Below are positions 1 through 12,700 of a stretch of 64,000 nucleotides of DNA, in pieces. Within the stretch, counting starts at the first letter, position 1. The number at the start of each line of letters is the position of its first letter. Origin of the DNA: Prinsepia uniflora (taxonomy: Eukaryota; Streptophyta; Magnoliopsida; Rosales; Rosaceae); the NCBI GenBank assembly GCA_032719365.1, contig CM064874.1:40202271-40266270 (forward strand), given 5' to 3'. The translations under genes and the position numbers were made by a program. The notes under the pieces were generated by a model, which did no database searches, was not told the origin of the DNA, and saw only the letters and a program-made list of their open reading frames with translations.

Positions 1-952
1 TACCAGGATTAAGAGCGGTCCTGGACTGGTGGTCGCACGCATTTCTATGATCGGAATCGTGACTAATCCTGAGGTATCAGGCTTGATGCACCGTTGATTT
101 ACAAGTTCGGGCTTGAGTCACAGTTAAATTTTGAAATCGGGCTAAAGGCCCCGTTGAGTCATAAGTTTGGGCTGGAGGCCCAGTTGATTTGTGTTATCGG
201 GCGTGAGTCTCGAGTGTGGTTTTCTATACTAGTATGTATATACCCTCATTTATGAGGTGATTGCTCTCCTCCAGACGTCGACCTGGAGAGTCACGATCCA
301 CTGCCCGGAATGAGTAATCCTCATAAGGAGCACATTCCAGGAGTGAGAGTTATGATAGAATCTCGAACCTGATCCGGAGAGATGACCGGACTAGTTTCGA
401 AGACAGAGCCTCCCAGATGGAGAACTCTTGGGGGTAGACAAGGAGTGAGATCCCGAGTAGTATACATACTTATATATATAGAGAAATTTTGAGATATATC
501 GGGGATGAGTTCCCTAGGGGCTATGTGCCCCGAGTTAACATCAGAGGTTGTCTAGGATAGGTTATATATATATATATGTATATGTGTATGAGATTTCGTG
601 GAGATGGTTTTGGACTGAGACCCACATGTGTTAGATTTGGGACGAGTTCCCACTTGATATGGATTTTGGGCCAATGCCCCGTGTTCTATGTTTGAGAAAT
701 GGTTTTCGAATGCATGCATACTTTTTAGTGAAGGGAATAAATATCTTTTTATGAAATATTTTTATAAAATCTTTGTTTTGTCCATTCATAACTTTTGTGT
801 TTTGAATGCCCTTCAGGTTGATTGTGGATACGGGCTGTAGTAGAGACCGAAACATCACATTCATCCGCTGGATCCTAGCGCTCTTCAATAGTCCCGGTTG
901 GGCTAAGGACGGCATTATCCCTGGTCTGACACGAAGTCAGACGGGAGCAGGT
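1..952 (+). mobile_element. 3' part of a gypsy-type LTR, cut by the window edge
   Basis: The stretch matches, in plus orientation, the downstream half of the other large LTRs in this window. It has tandem GGGCTTGAG-type hairpin units (about 90-200), a TGCATGCAT block near 710, and a GTCCATTCAT-like block near 778. These are followed by a tail related to 47026-47110 (GCGGGCTGTAGCAGAGACC-like wording). The tail stops near 952, where the satellite begins, so the true LTR end is missing. No coding sequence is recognisable; short open frames here are accidental. Confidence 0.7.
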
Positions 953-1856
953 GAAGGCTTGGATCCCTCGATGGGGCGAATGCTTTGCTACTTTGCTGGG
1001 GCGAATTCTTTGATACTTCGCGGGAACGAAGGCTTTGATGCTTCACGGGGGTGAATACGTTGGCGCTTCGCAGGGGCGAATGTTTGGATGCTTCGCTAGG
1101 GCAAAGGCTTTCGTGGTTCGGGGGCGAGGGCTTGGATGCTTCGCTGGGGTGAAGGCTTTGGTGCTTCGCGGGAGCGAAGGCCTCAGATGCTTCTCTGGGC
1201 CGAAGGCTTATGGTGCTTCGCAGGAGCGAAGGCTTTAGATGCTTCGCTGAGGCGAAGGCTTTGGTGCTTCGGGGGAACGAAGGCTTCAGATGCTTTGCGG
1301 GAGTGATGGTTTCAGATGCTACGCGGGAGCGAAGCCTTCAGATGCTTCATTGGGGTGAAGGGTCAGATGCTTCGTTGGGGCGAAGGCTTTGGTGTTTCGT
1401 GGGGCGAAGGCTTTGGTGCTTCGCGAGAGCAAAGGCTTCAAATGCCTCGCAGGGGCGAAGGCTCAGGTGCTTCGCAGGAGTGAAGGCTTTGGTGCTTCAC
1501 GAGAGCGAAGGCTTCAGATGCTTCACTGGGGCGAAGACTTTGGTGCTTCGCGGGAGCGAAGGCTTTAGATGCTTTGCAAGAGCGATGGTTGCAAATTCTT
1601 CGCGGGTGCGAAGGCTTCAGATGCTTCGATGGGGCAAAAGCTTTGGTGCTTCGCGGGAGTGAAGGGTTGGATGCTTCGCTAGGGCAAAGGGTTTGGTGCT
1701 TCGCGGGAGCGAAGTCTTCAGATGCTTCGCTGGGGCGAAAGCTTTGGTGCTTCGCGGAAGCGAAGGCTTTGAACTGTTTACAGAAGCAAAGGCTTTAGAT
1801 GCCTCACGAGGGTGAAGGCTTTGGATGCTTCGCAGGGATGAAGGCTTGGATGATCC
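953..1856. repeat. 25/26-bp hairpin satellite, segment 1
   Basis: Tandem units alternate between about 26 bp (GCTTCGCGGGAGCGAAGGCT plus TCAGAT) and about 25 bp (GCTTCGCTGGGGCGAAGGCT plus TTGGT), giving a 51-bp higher-order period. Each unit holds an inverted repeat, CTTCGC/GCGAAG, around a 4-bp loop. The array continues at 12878 and 15915 after removal of two LTR insertions, so it was one array. Because 51 is divisible by 3, frames stay open for up to 150 codons. Confidence 0.93.
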
Positions 1857-4800
1857 TGATAGGACCGCCCCTGAAGGGACTTTGATAACTGTGTCCGGTC
1901 CTGCTCCTGTCTGGCAAGTCGACTGAAGTTCCCAAAATACCCTCCGTACTTGTCAAACAAGGGATAGCCACACACGTACTCACCCATGCCTCCGCCTCTC
2001 GATCAGCCTCGACCAACGCGCCACGACCTGGAGGGTCAATAAAAACACAAAAGGTGTGAGTGGACAAAAATAAATCATTTTATAAAACAGTTACAGAAAG
2101 ACATTTCTACCCTCCACGTAAAACCAATGCATGCATTCGAAAATCGTTTCGCAATCGATTTCATTTCCAACATAAGAAAATCGTGTATGAAAATCAAAAT
2201 CATTTTCCTTTTCTTAACCTTCGGGTCTTAGCCCGTAGACATAAACACAGGGCCTCAACCCAAAACCATGAATCAAATCCAAGTACACAACATAATCCAA
2301 AATCCATCAAACCATATAAACCGGGCCATTTCCCAACACATCCGAAAACATGGAAAATCAACAATACTTCAGAAGTCAATCAATCTGCTGGATCTCAAGT
2401 GCGCCCGAGTCTTCAAACTCAAAACCATGCGCATAATCAGGCATTCCCGGGATATCAACGAGTCTTTAAACTCAGAACATAAATCAATAGGCCTCAGGGG
2501 GTATCACAATAACCGAGTCTTTAAACTCATGAGTCTTTAAACTCAATCCGGGTTTTTAAACCCAATCCGGGCCCGCCCCCGTCATCAATTAACCGGGTCT
2601 TTAAACCCAAAACATAATCCAGCAATAGTACCGAGTCTTCAAACCCAAAACCGTTTGTAAATCACAACAATCCAGGATCCATCGTTATCCAAATTCCAAA
2701 ACCAATCCGAAATCACATTTTGTCATAATAGGACTTATGTCCGAATTTCGCATTCAAATCCCCAATCATATCCGTCATCCATTCCCGAATCCGAATTCGC
2801 AATAATGATTCCGTAAGCTATCATCCAGAAACGTCATTCTGAACCCAAATCCGGAAATCCATTTTCAAGTTTCCAAAACCCAAAATCTTGTTCATCAAAA
2901 TTACTTTTATGCCCTGACATCAAGCCCGAAATAACCTTTTCCAAAATCCGTTTTAAATCTTTGAATTCATTTCAAATCCCAAAGTCAAATCAAATCACAT
3001 TTCAAATTCCAAAGTCAAGGCGTCAAAACCATGATCAAAACACAATATACTCGACATCTCGTAAAACGCGCAAAATCGTAATAATCTCGAAATACGTGTC
3101 AAAACCGTAGGTCATACTTACAATCATAATCAAAACATCCTTAAAACATCATACTCACAAATCATCTAAAATCGTACATCAAACCATCATCACATCATAA
3201 GAGAAACCATAGTCTCGAAATACGTGCAGTTACATGTTGCATACCAAAATACGTATAAATACGAAAATCGTAATTATCACAAGTCATAATCATAATCATA
3301 GAAATCATAGAAACATTTATGCATGCATTAAATTTTGCAAGCAAAGACCACTCACACACGGTCCATAACGCCCGTTTTCCGCGCTACATGCATTTCCGTA
3401 ATTTCTGACATTTTCCAGAAATCTCGAATCCTGTCCGAAACCATTCTTTAGTGTCACTAAGGACTCAAATAACAGCATACTAATTTCCCAAAATTTTCCG
3501 GTAATTAACGTTTGTTAAAAACGTAACATAAAACTTCGGACCCTTGAAACAATATCGAAACGGTGTCTGATTAATTCGAAATCAACGCTAAAATGTTTGT
3601 TACATTGTTTAGGACAAAAGTCGTGTTGAACTCACCTTGAGAATCGGGCCAACGCGCCCTCACGCACCGCCGTGAGTGGCTGCGCGTGAAACTCACGCTC
3701 CTGCTACAGTGATGCTACAATGTCACCCTCTTCACTCGACTCCCTGCTAAACGAGTCCCAAACCCGCGACACAACCCAGTCCAATGTCCTGCAATTCCAG
3801 CTTAAATCTTTCAATTTGTCCTTCGAAAACCTTCCACTATAACTTAATTTAGGTTCCCAAATAATAATTATACTCAACTCTCTCTGAATCGATCAATCCA
3901 CCTGTGATCAACCAAACGGGTTAATCGTTCTAACTCACTCGAATCAACTCCATTTTCAAATTAACTTAAACTGAAGCTTCATAGGACCTAAACGAACCTT
4001 AAACCTCAACTAATTTTAGGAAAACTTACCCGTAGGTGAACGTCCTCAGGTCTGGAGTTTCTTCAAAACTGGAACTTGGGTTCCAAGCCAAACCGTGATC
4101 GATTCTCTTTAAAATTGATACGGTTGAACTCTAAATGGTCCCATAAGGCTGTTTCAATCCTTGGTTTTGTTCCTCTCAACTCACAATTCAACTTTCGATT
4201 TTTCCCTCCAATTTCCAGTTTTTCTTCCCGTCTGTTTTTCTCTCCAATTCTCAGTCCTCTGTTGCTCAGAATGACCCTCAAACACTTCTACCTCTCTATT
4301 AATGGAACCGTGCAGCCAACACTTCTACCCTCAAACACTTCCCGCAACAGTCCCAAAATGAATTTAAAATAATGGTGCCTGTGCCTGGTTTCTGTTTCAG
4401 CCACACTTCTGTGTTTTCCACTGCCTCAAAGCCATTAAACAATACCATGGTCCAGCCACTAACAAGGTTAAACAATACATTGATCAGATCACTCACGGCA
4501 TGGGTGTTCAGTCCCTGTTTTCATGGTTTTCAAACAGTACCCCCTGCAAAATTACTATTTTGCCCTTCTGTACAAAATTACCAAAATGCCCTTCTCTTTC
4601 TAGACCCGTAACTCAACTGTCTGACGTCCGTTTCATCGTGCCGCCTGTCTATGGACTCAGGGCATCAAGACCTACCTAACGGTCCTCGAATGGTGTGAAA
4701 AATAGTGATCAATCAAAAAGTCAACAATTTCCCCCTTTTCGTCATAATTACGAAAATGCCCTTGAACTTCCGAACGTCATAACTTCTTCCTCGAATGTCG

Positions 4801-4980
4801 GAATCGAGCTTGCCACCTGTCTATGAACTCGTGATGTCCCGAACCACGTCACAGTCATCGGTCAAAATCTGTTTGACCTCTCGAGCAAAAAGTCAACTAT
4901 TCGCCCATTACCTAGGGGCAAAATCGTCCTTTTCTTCAAATTTTCGAAATTTCCCTTTTTTGAACGTCCGGATCGTTACA
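1857..4980 (-). repeat. 3' LTR of the gypsy element
   Basis: The minus-strand sequence starts TGTAACGATCC and ends GGTCCTATCA. It aligns throughout with 9755-12877. Inside it are a GC-rich hairpin region near 3655-3710, an inverted-repeat module (GTGTGAGTGGAC at 2054-2065 and ACCACTCACACAC at 3347-3359) with TGCATGCA blocks at 2126 and 3319, and an array of GAGTCTTTAAACTC / GGGTCTTTAAACCC hairpins at about 2405-2650. Confidence 0.93.
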
Positions 4981-4994
4981 ATCTACCCCCTTAA
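4981..4994 (-). other. Polypurine tract of the gypsy element
   Basis: The minus strand reads TTAAGGGGGTAGAT directly before the TGTAACGA start of the 3' LTR. This matches the usual plus-strand primer at the end of plant gypsy pol genes. The preceding bases (GGACGAAATTCTT) resemble the common coding tail of such elements. Confidence 0.85.
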
Positions 4995-6678
4995 AGAATT
5001 TCGTCCTCGAAATTCCAATTAGTGGGAGCCGTAAAATTTTTTCGAGGATACATATCTACGATAATCCCGAATATAAACACTCTCAAACGGGTATAAGTCA
5101 TACCCAACTTATAGAATCATATCACAGCCTCAACCTCTGTATAAAACCCTGCCCCATGGGCAGTCATAACCCATACCAGCTCGGAATACATAGCCTAGCT
5201 AACGTTCGAGTCCACACAATCCAAGATACACCAGAATCAGTCAAATTTTCTCGTTTACATGTCATCCACTCGTGACATGATTCAATTGCTAAATCCGCAC
5301 ATATGCCATCAGGCCACCAGGGCAATAAACTCATAAGGTTCAATAACTCGGGAACTCATTCCCCTCACTAGGTCAATCACACCATATCCCTTTCCTGGGG
5401 TCACTATGTATAACGATTTTAACCTTTCCTCCTGATTCCTTCCTATTGCCAATAAGCACTCAGTACAATCATACCTACTATAATGCAAGGCACATCCCTT
5501 CTTAACTTCGACTCCACCATACACCAAGTATGGTCACATGACAATCCTCTCCCCAAGTAATACCCGATCCGACAATGTTGTTGTCATCTCAATATACCCC
5601 GACCATCGCCTTATCACACACTAAGCCCTTCTCTTTACCCCTCATTACCCATCCTAAAGGTCAATACGATACTCGTACATTCCTTCCTAAAGTTATACGA
5701 CCTCTGCATACTTAACCCCGTGGGTCGATCTCAACCCAGCCAACTTCTGAGGGTTTAACTAGCCTCAATGCCTAACTCACCGAATCCCAAACTCATAGTG
5801 AGTGATCGAACATAAGTCACCGTCTCTTCACTTGTAACCATATGTTTCGCCCTGAGGCATTCGCTACATCTGTCCACTATCTCACACATTCCTCTGTACA
5901 TAGGAGGACACCAACCAATCAACTCTCAATTCTCAGTTCCAATAACTCTGACCTCCTTCTGGGTCAATCACCATAACTAGAAAACATGTAGAGAACCCCT
6001 TTATAATCCTCTGTGGCCTCCAACAAGTCTCAGACCAACTCAAGTCCCCCAAACCTGCTATGGTCTATCAAACCTAACACTTATTCAACTATCTCTTTTT
6101 CTGAGGGCATATTCAATCCACCTATTCAGTACATCACACGCTCATCGGTACATGTAAGTACTCCAACCAATCATCAATCGTGGTACCTTACATCAGTTAA
6201 ATGTGGTCAGACTACCCGACTCCTCATCTCTCATCTATGACTAGCCCAGTTGGCTGTCCAAGGGTATCACAATCAACTAACCTTAGCCATACCAAATCCG
6301 GCCGTTATCCTTTTCTCTCTTTTACTCAAAATCAACGATCACCACTAGGCTGGCCTCTCTTAGTAAGGTCACTAACCACAACTTTCCCACGAAACCACAA
6401 TTCCTTAGCTCGTGATACGGAATCCTTATTCCATACCTGTTACCTCATTAAGTCGTCCATAACCAACACGTAATCTCAAATCATCGTAACTCAATTCCTC
6501 ATCCTAGCAAAACCCCATCTTGGCAGAACCTCAAGAATAGGTTGGGAAATCTGGGCATCCTCAGCCCTCGCTAGGCATCTCATACACGATGCTCATACAC
6601 CACACATGTGACCAACAAACTTGAATACCTCATACCGACCATCTATTGGTTGTGAGGATCAAAATCATCCTAGAGGGT
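4995..6678 (-). pseudogene. Unrecognisable 3' half of gypsy internal region
   Basis: About 1.7 kb lies between the foreign solo LTR and the 3' LTR, where reverse transcriptase, RNase H and integrase would be expected. I see only short interrupted frames in all six phases and none of the diagnostic pol motifs. Either the region is decayed past recognition or this lineage is a large non-autonomous derivative that lost pol. Confidence 0.5.
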
Positions 6679-6683
6679 AACAC

Positions 6684-8259
6684 TGATAGGTCCTCAAATA
6701 AGCGTTATTTTATATTATTTTATACCCTTTATACTTGACTTTTAATATTAAAATAATAAATAATTAGAAAAATTAATTTATTTTGTGATATTTTTGTAGA
6801 AATAAATAAAGCTTGGAATTTGGAGCATTTTGGTGAAAGAATCGTCCCGATCGGAATTATAACGAAGAAATTATGGACGAAATATGAGAAACCACTGAAA
6901 ATCGCAAGGAAATTCGGTGGGAACCTGCTGAAATCCAGCAGCCCAAGCCAAAAATCCAGCAGCCCCCCAATAGTTCCCAAAATCAGCATATTTGCCCCAA
7001 AATCAGCAACTTTTCCCCAAAATCAGCCACTTTTCCCCAAAATCAGCCACTTTTCCCCAAAATCAGCATATTGCCCCAAAATCAGCATCTTTTCCCACCC
7101 AATCTCATCATTTCCATCACTTCTTCATGTACTATTTTATTGCTATTTTTATATTTTAATTTTGTACTTTTAATTAAACAATTGTGGCATTCCCTCTATA
7201 AATAGGGAGGTCATTTCATGTATTTGGGGAGTCCCCCATTAGTTTCATTCTTCCATTTCTTTCATTTTTCTTAGTTCTTAGTTCTTAGTTCTTAATTTAG
7301 TTCTTTTGTTTCTCTCTTTTGAGAGACATTTTTGGGGACCATTTTAACTTCTTGTAGATTTTCTTATTAAGTAGTTTCCTTTTAATTCTTATTCTTAATT
7401 TATGTTATTTTCATTTCTTCTTTACTTTGATCTTGGTATTTTCTTTCTAACATTTGTAAGTAAGAATGCAATCTCCATGTGTTTTACTTTTTGAATTTCT
7501 TTTACTTCATATGTTTTAGTGCTTAAACTTCAATTCGATGTTAAGTGTTTTATCCGCTGTCGGTGCACTTAGAGTAGAATTGAAAAGATTAAATGTTGAT
7601 CGCTGTCGGCGCATTTAATTATAAACTTAAGGTAAATCATATTGTAAATGTTTGAAGCATATTGATATTTGACGCACATTAATGGTTGATGCATTTATAA
7701 TATTGAAAGATGTATGTAAGTATTTGAGATGATGAAGGTAGGATTTCGTGATTGGTTTATTATGAGCAAAATGTTAGAATTAATGTGATTGTTAATTCGA
7801 AATTACTTACGTAAAAGTGTGGGTTTTGTCTATGAAACTACTCTATGGTTTGTAAGTTCTAATTAGCATGAACATTTGCATTTTAATTTTTAGTTAGTGT
7901 TGTCTTTAGCTTAAATTACAAATCTTTTCAAAACCCCCCTTTTTATTCTTTATTCTTTTATTCTTTTAATTCTTTGATCCCTTTTTATTCTTTTATTCTT
8001 TTATTCTTTTAATTCTTTGATTCCTTTTTATTCTTTATTCTTTAATTCTTTAATTCTTTTATTATTTTATTATTTTATTATTTAATTCTTTAATTCATTA
8101 TTCTTTTATTCATCTCCCATTAACACATTATTAATGTTCCCTAATTTCCCCGGTTAAGAACGATCCCTATTTACCAATACTACATCTACACAAAAAGGGT
8201 TTAAATGGCACAATACTCAAATTACGTGTTTAATTTAATGCGTAGTTTGGGCGTAGTCA
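6684..8259 (+). mobile_element. Solo LTR inserted in the gypsy element, exact TSD AACAC
   Basis: The sequence starts TGATAGGTCC and ends GTAGTCA. It is flanked on both sides by AACAC (6679-6683 and 8260-8264), the 5-bp target duplication left by retroviral-type integrase. It is AT-rich, unlike its surroundings, and has a TATA box on the plus strand at 7197. There is no internal region, so LTR-LTR recombination has removed it. It carries a short tandem repeat (CCCAAAATCAGCCACTTTTC, about 6975-7095) and long TTCTTTTA-type pyrimidine runs at about 7925-8110. Confidence 0.93.
7197..7205 (+). promoter_or_regulatory. TATA box of the solo LTR
   Basis: TATAAATAG sits in CCTCTATAAATAGGGAGG in the middle of the solo LTR. 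This is the expected place for an LTR promoter and sets its orientation as plus. Confidence 0.7.
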
Positions 8260-8264
8260 AACAC

Positions 8265-9739
8265 CCTCGAGTCTCCCTGAAACATAACCTGTGGAATCAC
8301 CTCTGGAATCCTAGATTCCACATATCACTCTCTAATCAACATACTGGATAGGGATCTCATGGGTCATCAACCAATCCATTCCAAGGATGACATCCAATTC
8401 ATCCAAATCTAAGTCAGCCACTAAGCGAACGACACCAGTCATCCTGGGTAACCTCACATCGATAGGTCTACCCCCCTTTAAATCTCACCAATTTTACCAT
8501 ATAATTACCAAGGTTACCGCATAACTATTATAAAAGTATCACATCGGTAACTCGAGTCGGTTCAACAACTTCCATACCATAACCAATCACAAATAACACC
8601 ATACCCGACCCATAACCAATCTCAAGACATGGAAGAGTGGATAGCCCGGAACCTACCCAATACGTACGTCCGGGTTAAACTTACACCATGACCACAAGTA
8701 ACAGGTATCCAAACCATCAATCCAGGGCTACTCAAGCTTCCTACGAGGGAATTTCAAATCCCCGGGCAAGTGGTCCCAACTGACCACGCCCCTATGATCC
8801 ATCACGGGCCCCACCAACTCTCCCCACTCTTGCCATATCAACAACCAATATAGGAGCCAATCCTCACTCTAACACATCCCAACAGTTCCATCTCACTTAT
8901 CGCCATCCATCTATATAACCATTCCTTATGATGTGACAAGAGAACTCACAATCATAACTATTACTGTATAATTACCCTTGTTACTTTACCTCCCAGTGGA
9001 CCTGACTTGCGTCCCACTGAACTGGACTATCTCCTAAGTCTAAATCCTTGTATACCTCGGGTCTCTGCCCGAACCTCAGTCACTAAGGACACTAACACGT
9101 CCCACAAGTCCAAAACAAGACCAAGCCATAATTTCCTAACTCCTCAATACCTGACCATATACCAGTCCTTGGCAGCCTAAGTGCCAAACGTTCCTCAATT
9201 AGCCTTTCTGACTCCTCTCGAGCCTTGATACCTTACCATGGCTCATCTCGAGTCTCTAACTAATCTCTTGACTCATTTTGAGTCCCATATCCATATTTCG
9301 ACTCCTCTCGAGTCCAGTCTTATACCAATCAATCATGTCATCACTGACATACCCAGTCGCCGAGCCAATACTAATGCTCAACCATATCTTATACGACCGA
9401 TAAGGCCTAAGAGGTATCCCATCACATTTTAGACTCTTTAAACACACATTCCACTTAAGGAATTCACTGTGAATAATCTCATCACGAGTACAACCTGCTC
9501 GATTATGCAACCTCTCTAGCCACTAGGCTCATTCATCCTTGCAACCCACACAATTCTACGTCTAACAAACAGTAGTTCACAGTGTATTCTACATGACATC
9601 TGACCCTCAACCCAGGGACAATCTCATCTGAGATCTATCGCGAGGTCTAATACACCCTCGTCTACCCGTCTCACTACTAGGTCACGCACGAGGCTTTCAT
9701 TTCGGAGGCATGATGTGGCAACAGAATCAACAACCTAGT
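8265..9739 (-). pseudogene. Remnant of gypsy gag and protease
   Basis: Just after the primer binding site the minus strand can be read as a Met-Pro-Pro-Lys gag start broken by two TGA codons that look like former CGA Arg codons. Near the other end (about 8340-8470) an open stretch contains Leu-Asp-Val-Ile-Leu-Gly-Met-Asp-Trp-Leu, the well-known C-terminal signature of Ty3-gypsy aspartic protease. I could not find the catalytic Asp-Ser/Thr-Gly or a zinc knuckle between them. The foreign solo LTR was inserted just downstream of the protease. The remnant is non-functional but fixes the superfamily and orientation. Confidence 0.75.
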
Positions 9740-9751
9740 GCTCTGATACCA
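9740..9751 (-). other. Primer binding site, initiator Met-tRNA
   Basis: The minus strand reads TGGTATCAGAGC three bases after the 5' LTR end. This is complementary to the 3' end of plant initiator Met-tRNA, the standard primer for many plant LTR elements. Confidence 0.92.
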
Positions 9752-9754
9752 AGT

Positions 9755-12700
9755 TGACAGGACCGCCCCCGAAGGGACTTTGATAACCGTGCCCGGTCCT
9801 GCTCCCGTCTGGCAAGTCGACTGAAGTTCCCAAAATACCATCCGTACTTGCCAAACAAGGGATAGCCACACACGTACTCACTCATGTCTCCGCCTCTCGA
9901 TCAGCCTCGACCAAAGCCCCACGACATGGAGGGTCAATAAAAACACAAAAGGTGTGAGTGGACAAAAATGAATCAGTTTATAAAACAATTACAGAAAGAC
10001 ATTTCTCCCCTCCACGTAAAACCAATGCATGCATTCGAAAATCGTTTTGCAATCCATTTCATTTCCAACATAAGAAAACCGTGTATGAAAATCAAAATCA
10101 TTTTCCTTTTCTTAACCTTCGGTCTTAGCCCGTAGACATAAACACAGGGCCTCAGCCCAAAACCATGAATCAAATCCAAGTACACAACATAATCCAAAAT
10201 CCATCAAACCATATAAACCGGGCCATTGCCCAACACATCCGAAAACATCGGAAATCAACATTACTTCAGAAGTCGATCAATCTGCTGGATCTCAAGTGCG
10301 CCCGAGTCTTTAAACTCAGAACCATGCGCATAATCAGGCCTTCCCGAGATATCAATGAGTCTTTAAACTCAGAACATAAATCAATAGGCCTCGGGGGGTA
10401 TCACAATAACCTAGTCTTTAAACTCACGAGTTTTTAAACTCAATCCGGGTCTTTAAACCCAATCCGGGCCCGCCCCCGTCATCAATTAACCGGGTCTTTA
10501 AACCCAAAACATAATCCAACAATAATACCGGGTCTTCAAACCCAAAACCGTTTGTAAATCACAACAATCCAGGATCCATCGTGATCCAAATTCCAAAACC
10601 AATCCGAAATCACATTTTGTCATAATAGGACTTATGTCCGAATTTCGCATTCAAATCCCCAATCATATACGTCATCCATTCCCGAATCCGAATTCGCAAT
10701 AATGATTCCGTAAGCTAGCATCCGGAAACATCATTCCGAACCCAAATCCGGAAATCCATTTTCACGTTTCCAAAACCAGAAATCTTGTTCATCAAAATTA
10801 CTTTTATGCCCTAGCATCAAGCCCGAACTAACCTTTTCCAAAATCCGTTTTAAATCTTTGAGTTCATTTCAAATCCCAAAGCCAAATCAAATCACATTTC
10901 AAATTCCAAAGTTAAGGCATCAAAACCATGATCAAAACACAATATACTCAAAATCTCGTAAAACGCATAAAACCATAATAATCTCGAAATATGTGTCAAA
11001 ACCGTAGGTCATACTCACAATCATAATCAAAACATCATACTCACAAATCATGTAAAATCGTACATGAAACCATCATCACAGCATAAGAGAAACCATAGTC
11101 TCGAAATACGTGCAGTTACGTGTTGCATACCAAAATACGTATAAATACGAAAATTGTAATTATCACAAGTCATAATCATAATCATAGAAATCATAGAAAC
11201 ATTTATGCATGCATTAAATTTTGAAAGCAATGTCCACCCACACACGGTCCATAACGCCCGTTTTCCGCGCTGCACGCATTTCCGTAATTTTCGACATTTT
11301 CTAGAAATCTCGAATCCTGTCCGAAACCATTCTTTAGTGTCACTAAGGACTCAAATAACAGCATACTAATTTCCCATAATTTTCTGAGAATTAAAGGTTA
11401 ATTAAAAACGTAACATAAACCTTTGGACCCTTGAAACAATATCGAAACGGTGTCTGATTAATTCGAAATCAACGCTAAAATGTTCGTTACATTGTTTAGG
11501 ACAAAAGTCGTGTTGAACTCACCTTGAGCATCGGGCCCACGCGCCGCCATGAGTGGCTGCGCGTGAAACTCACGCGCCTGCTACAGTGATGCTACAATGT
11601 CACCCTCTTTACTCGACTCCCTGCTAAACGGGTCCCAAACCCGCGACACAACCCGGTCCAATGTCCTGCAATTCCATCTTAAATCTTACAATTTGTCCTT
11701 CGAAAACCTTCCACTAGAACTTAATTTAGGTTCCCAAATAATAATTATACTCAACTCTCTCTGAATCGATCAATCCACCCGTGATCAACCAAACGGGTCA
11801 ATCGTTGTAACTCACTCGAATCAACTCCATTTTCAAATTAACTTAAACTGAAGCTTCATAGGACCTAAACGAACCTTAAACCCCAACCAATTTTAGGAAA
11901 ACTTACCCGTAGGTGATCGTCCTCAGGTCTGGAATTTCTTCAAAACTGGAACTTGGGTTCCAGGCCAAACCGTGATCGATTCTCTTCAAAATTGATACGG
12001 TTGAACTATAAATGGTCCCGGAAGGCTGTTTCAATCCTTGGTTTTGTTCCTCTCAACTCACAATTCAACTTTCGATTTTTCCCTCCAATTTCCAGTTTTT
12101 CTTCCCGTCTGTTTTTCTCTCGAATTCTCAGTCCTCTCTTGCTCAGAATGACCCTCAAACACTTCTACCTCACTGTTAATCGAACCGTGCAGCCAAAAAC
12201 TCGTGGGAATCTCTTAGACATCTCTGGATTTTGTTTCCCGCAACAGTCCCAAAATGAATTTAAAAGAATGGTGCCCGTGCTTGGTTTTTGTTTGAGCCAC
12301 ACTTCTGTGTTTTCCACTACCTCAAAGCCATTAAACAATACCCTGGTCCAGCCACTAACAAGGTTAAACAATACATTGATCAGATCACACACGGAATGGG
12401 TGTTCAGTCACTGTTTTCACGGCTTTCAAACAGTACTCCCTGCAAAATTACTATTTTGCCCTTCTGCACAAAATTACCGAAATGCCCTTCTCTTTCTAGA
12501 CCCGTAACCCAACCATCCGACGTCCGTTTTTAGCGTGCCACCTGTCTACGGACTCAGGGCATCGAGACCTACCTAACGATCCTCGAATGGTGTGAAAAAT
12601 AGTGATCAATCAAAAAGTCAACATTTTCTCCCTTTTCGTCCTAATTACTAAAATGCCCTTGAACTTTCGAACGTCATAACTTAATCCTCGAATGTCGAAA

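Noticed and set aside
1210..1662. A 150-codon open frame in the satellite (and similar frames at 15964 and, on minus, 16572)
   Set aside because: The frame is open because the 51-bp unit pair is divisible by 3. It has equally open frames on the other strand and no domain, start context or splice structure.
953..1856. CRISPR-like array: regular hairpin repeats with short spacers
   Set aside because: The spacers are repeats themselves, units vary freely, no cas genes exist, and the genome is a plant's.
9740..9751. Possible tRNA gene because of the Met-tRNA-like sequence
   Set aside because: Only 12 bases match, directly beside an LTR end. It is a primer binding site. No cloverleaf can be drawn; the same applies at 32333.
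11953..12507. A 184-codon open frame, conserved in part at 4076-4611
   Set aside because: It lies antisense inside both copies of the same LTR, so similarity only reflects common origin. It is interrupted in the second copy and matches no protein I know.
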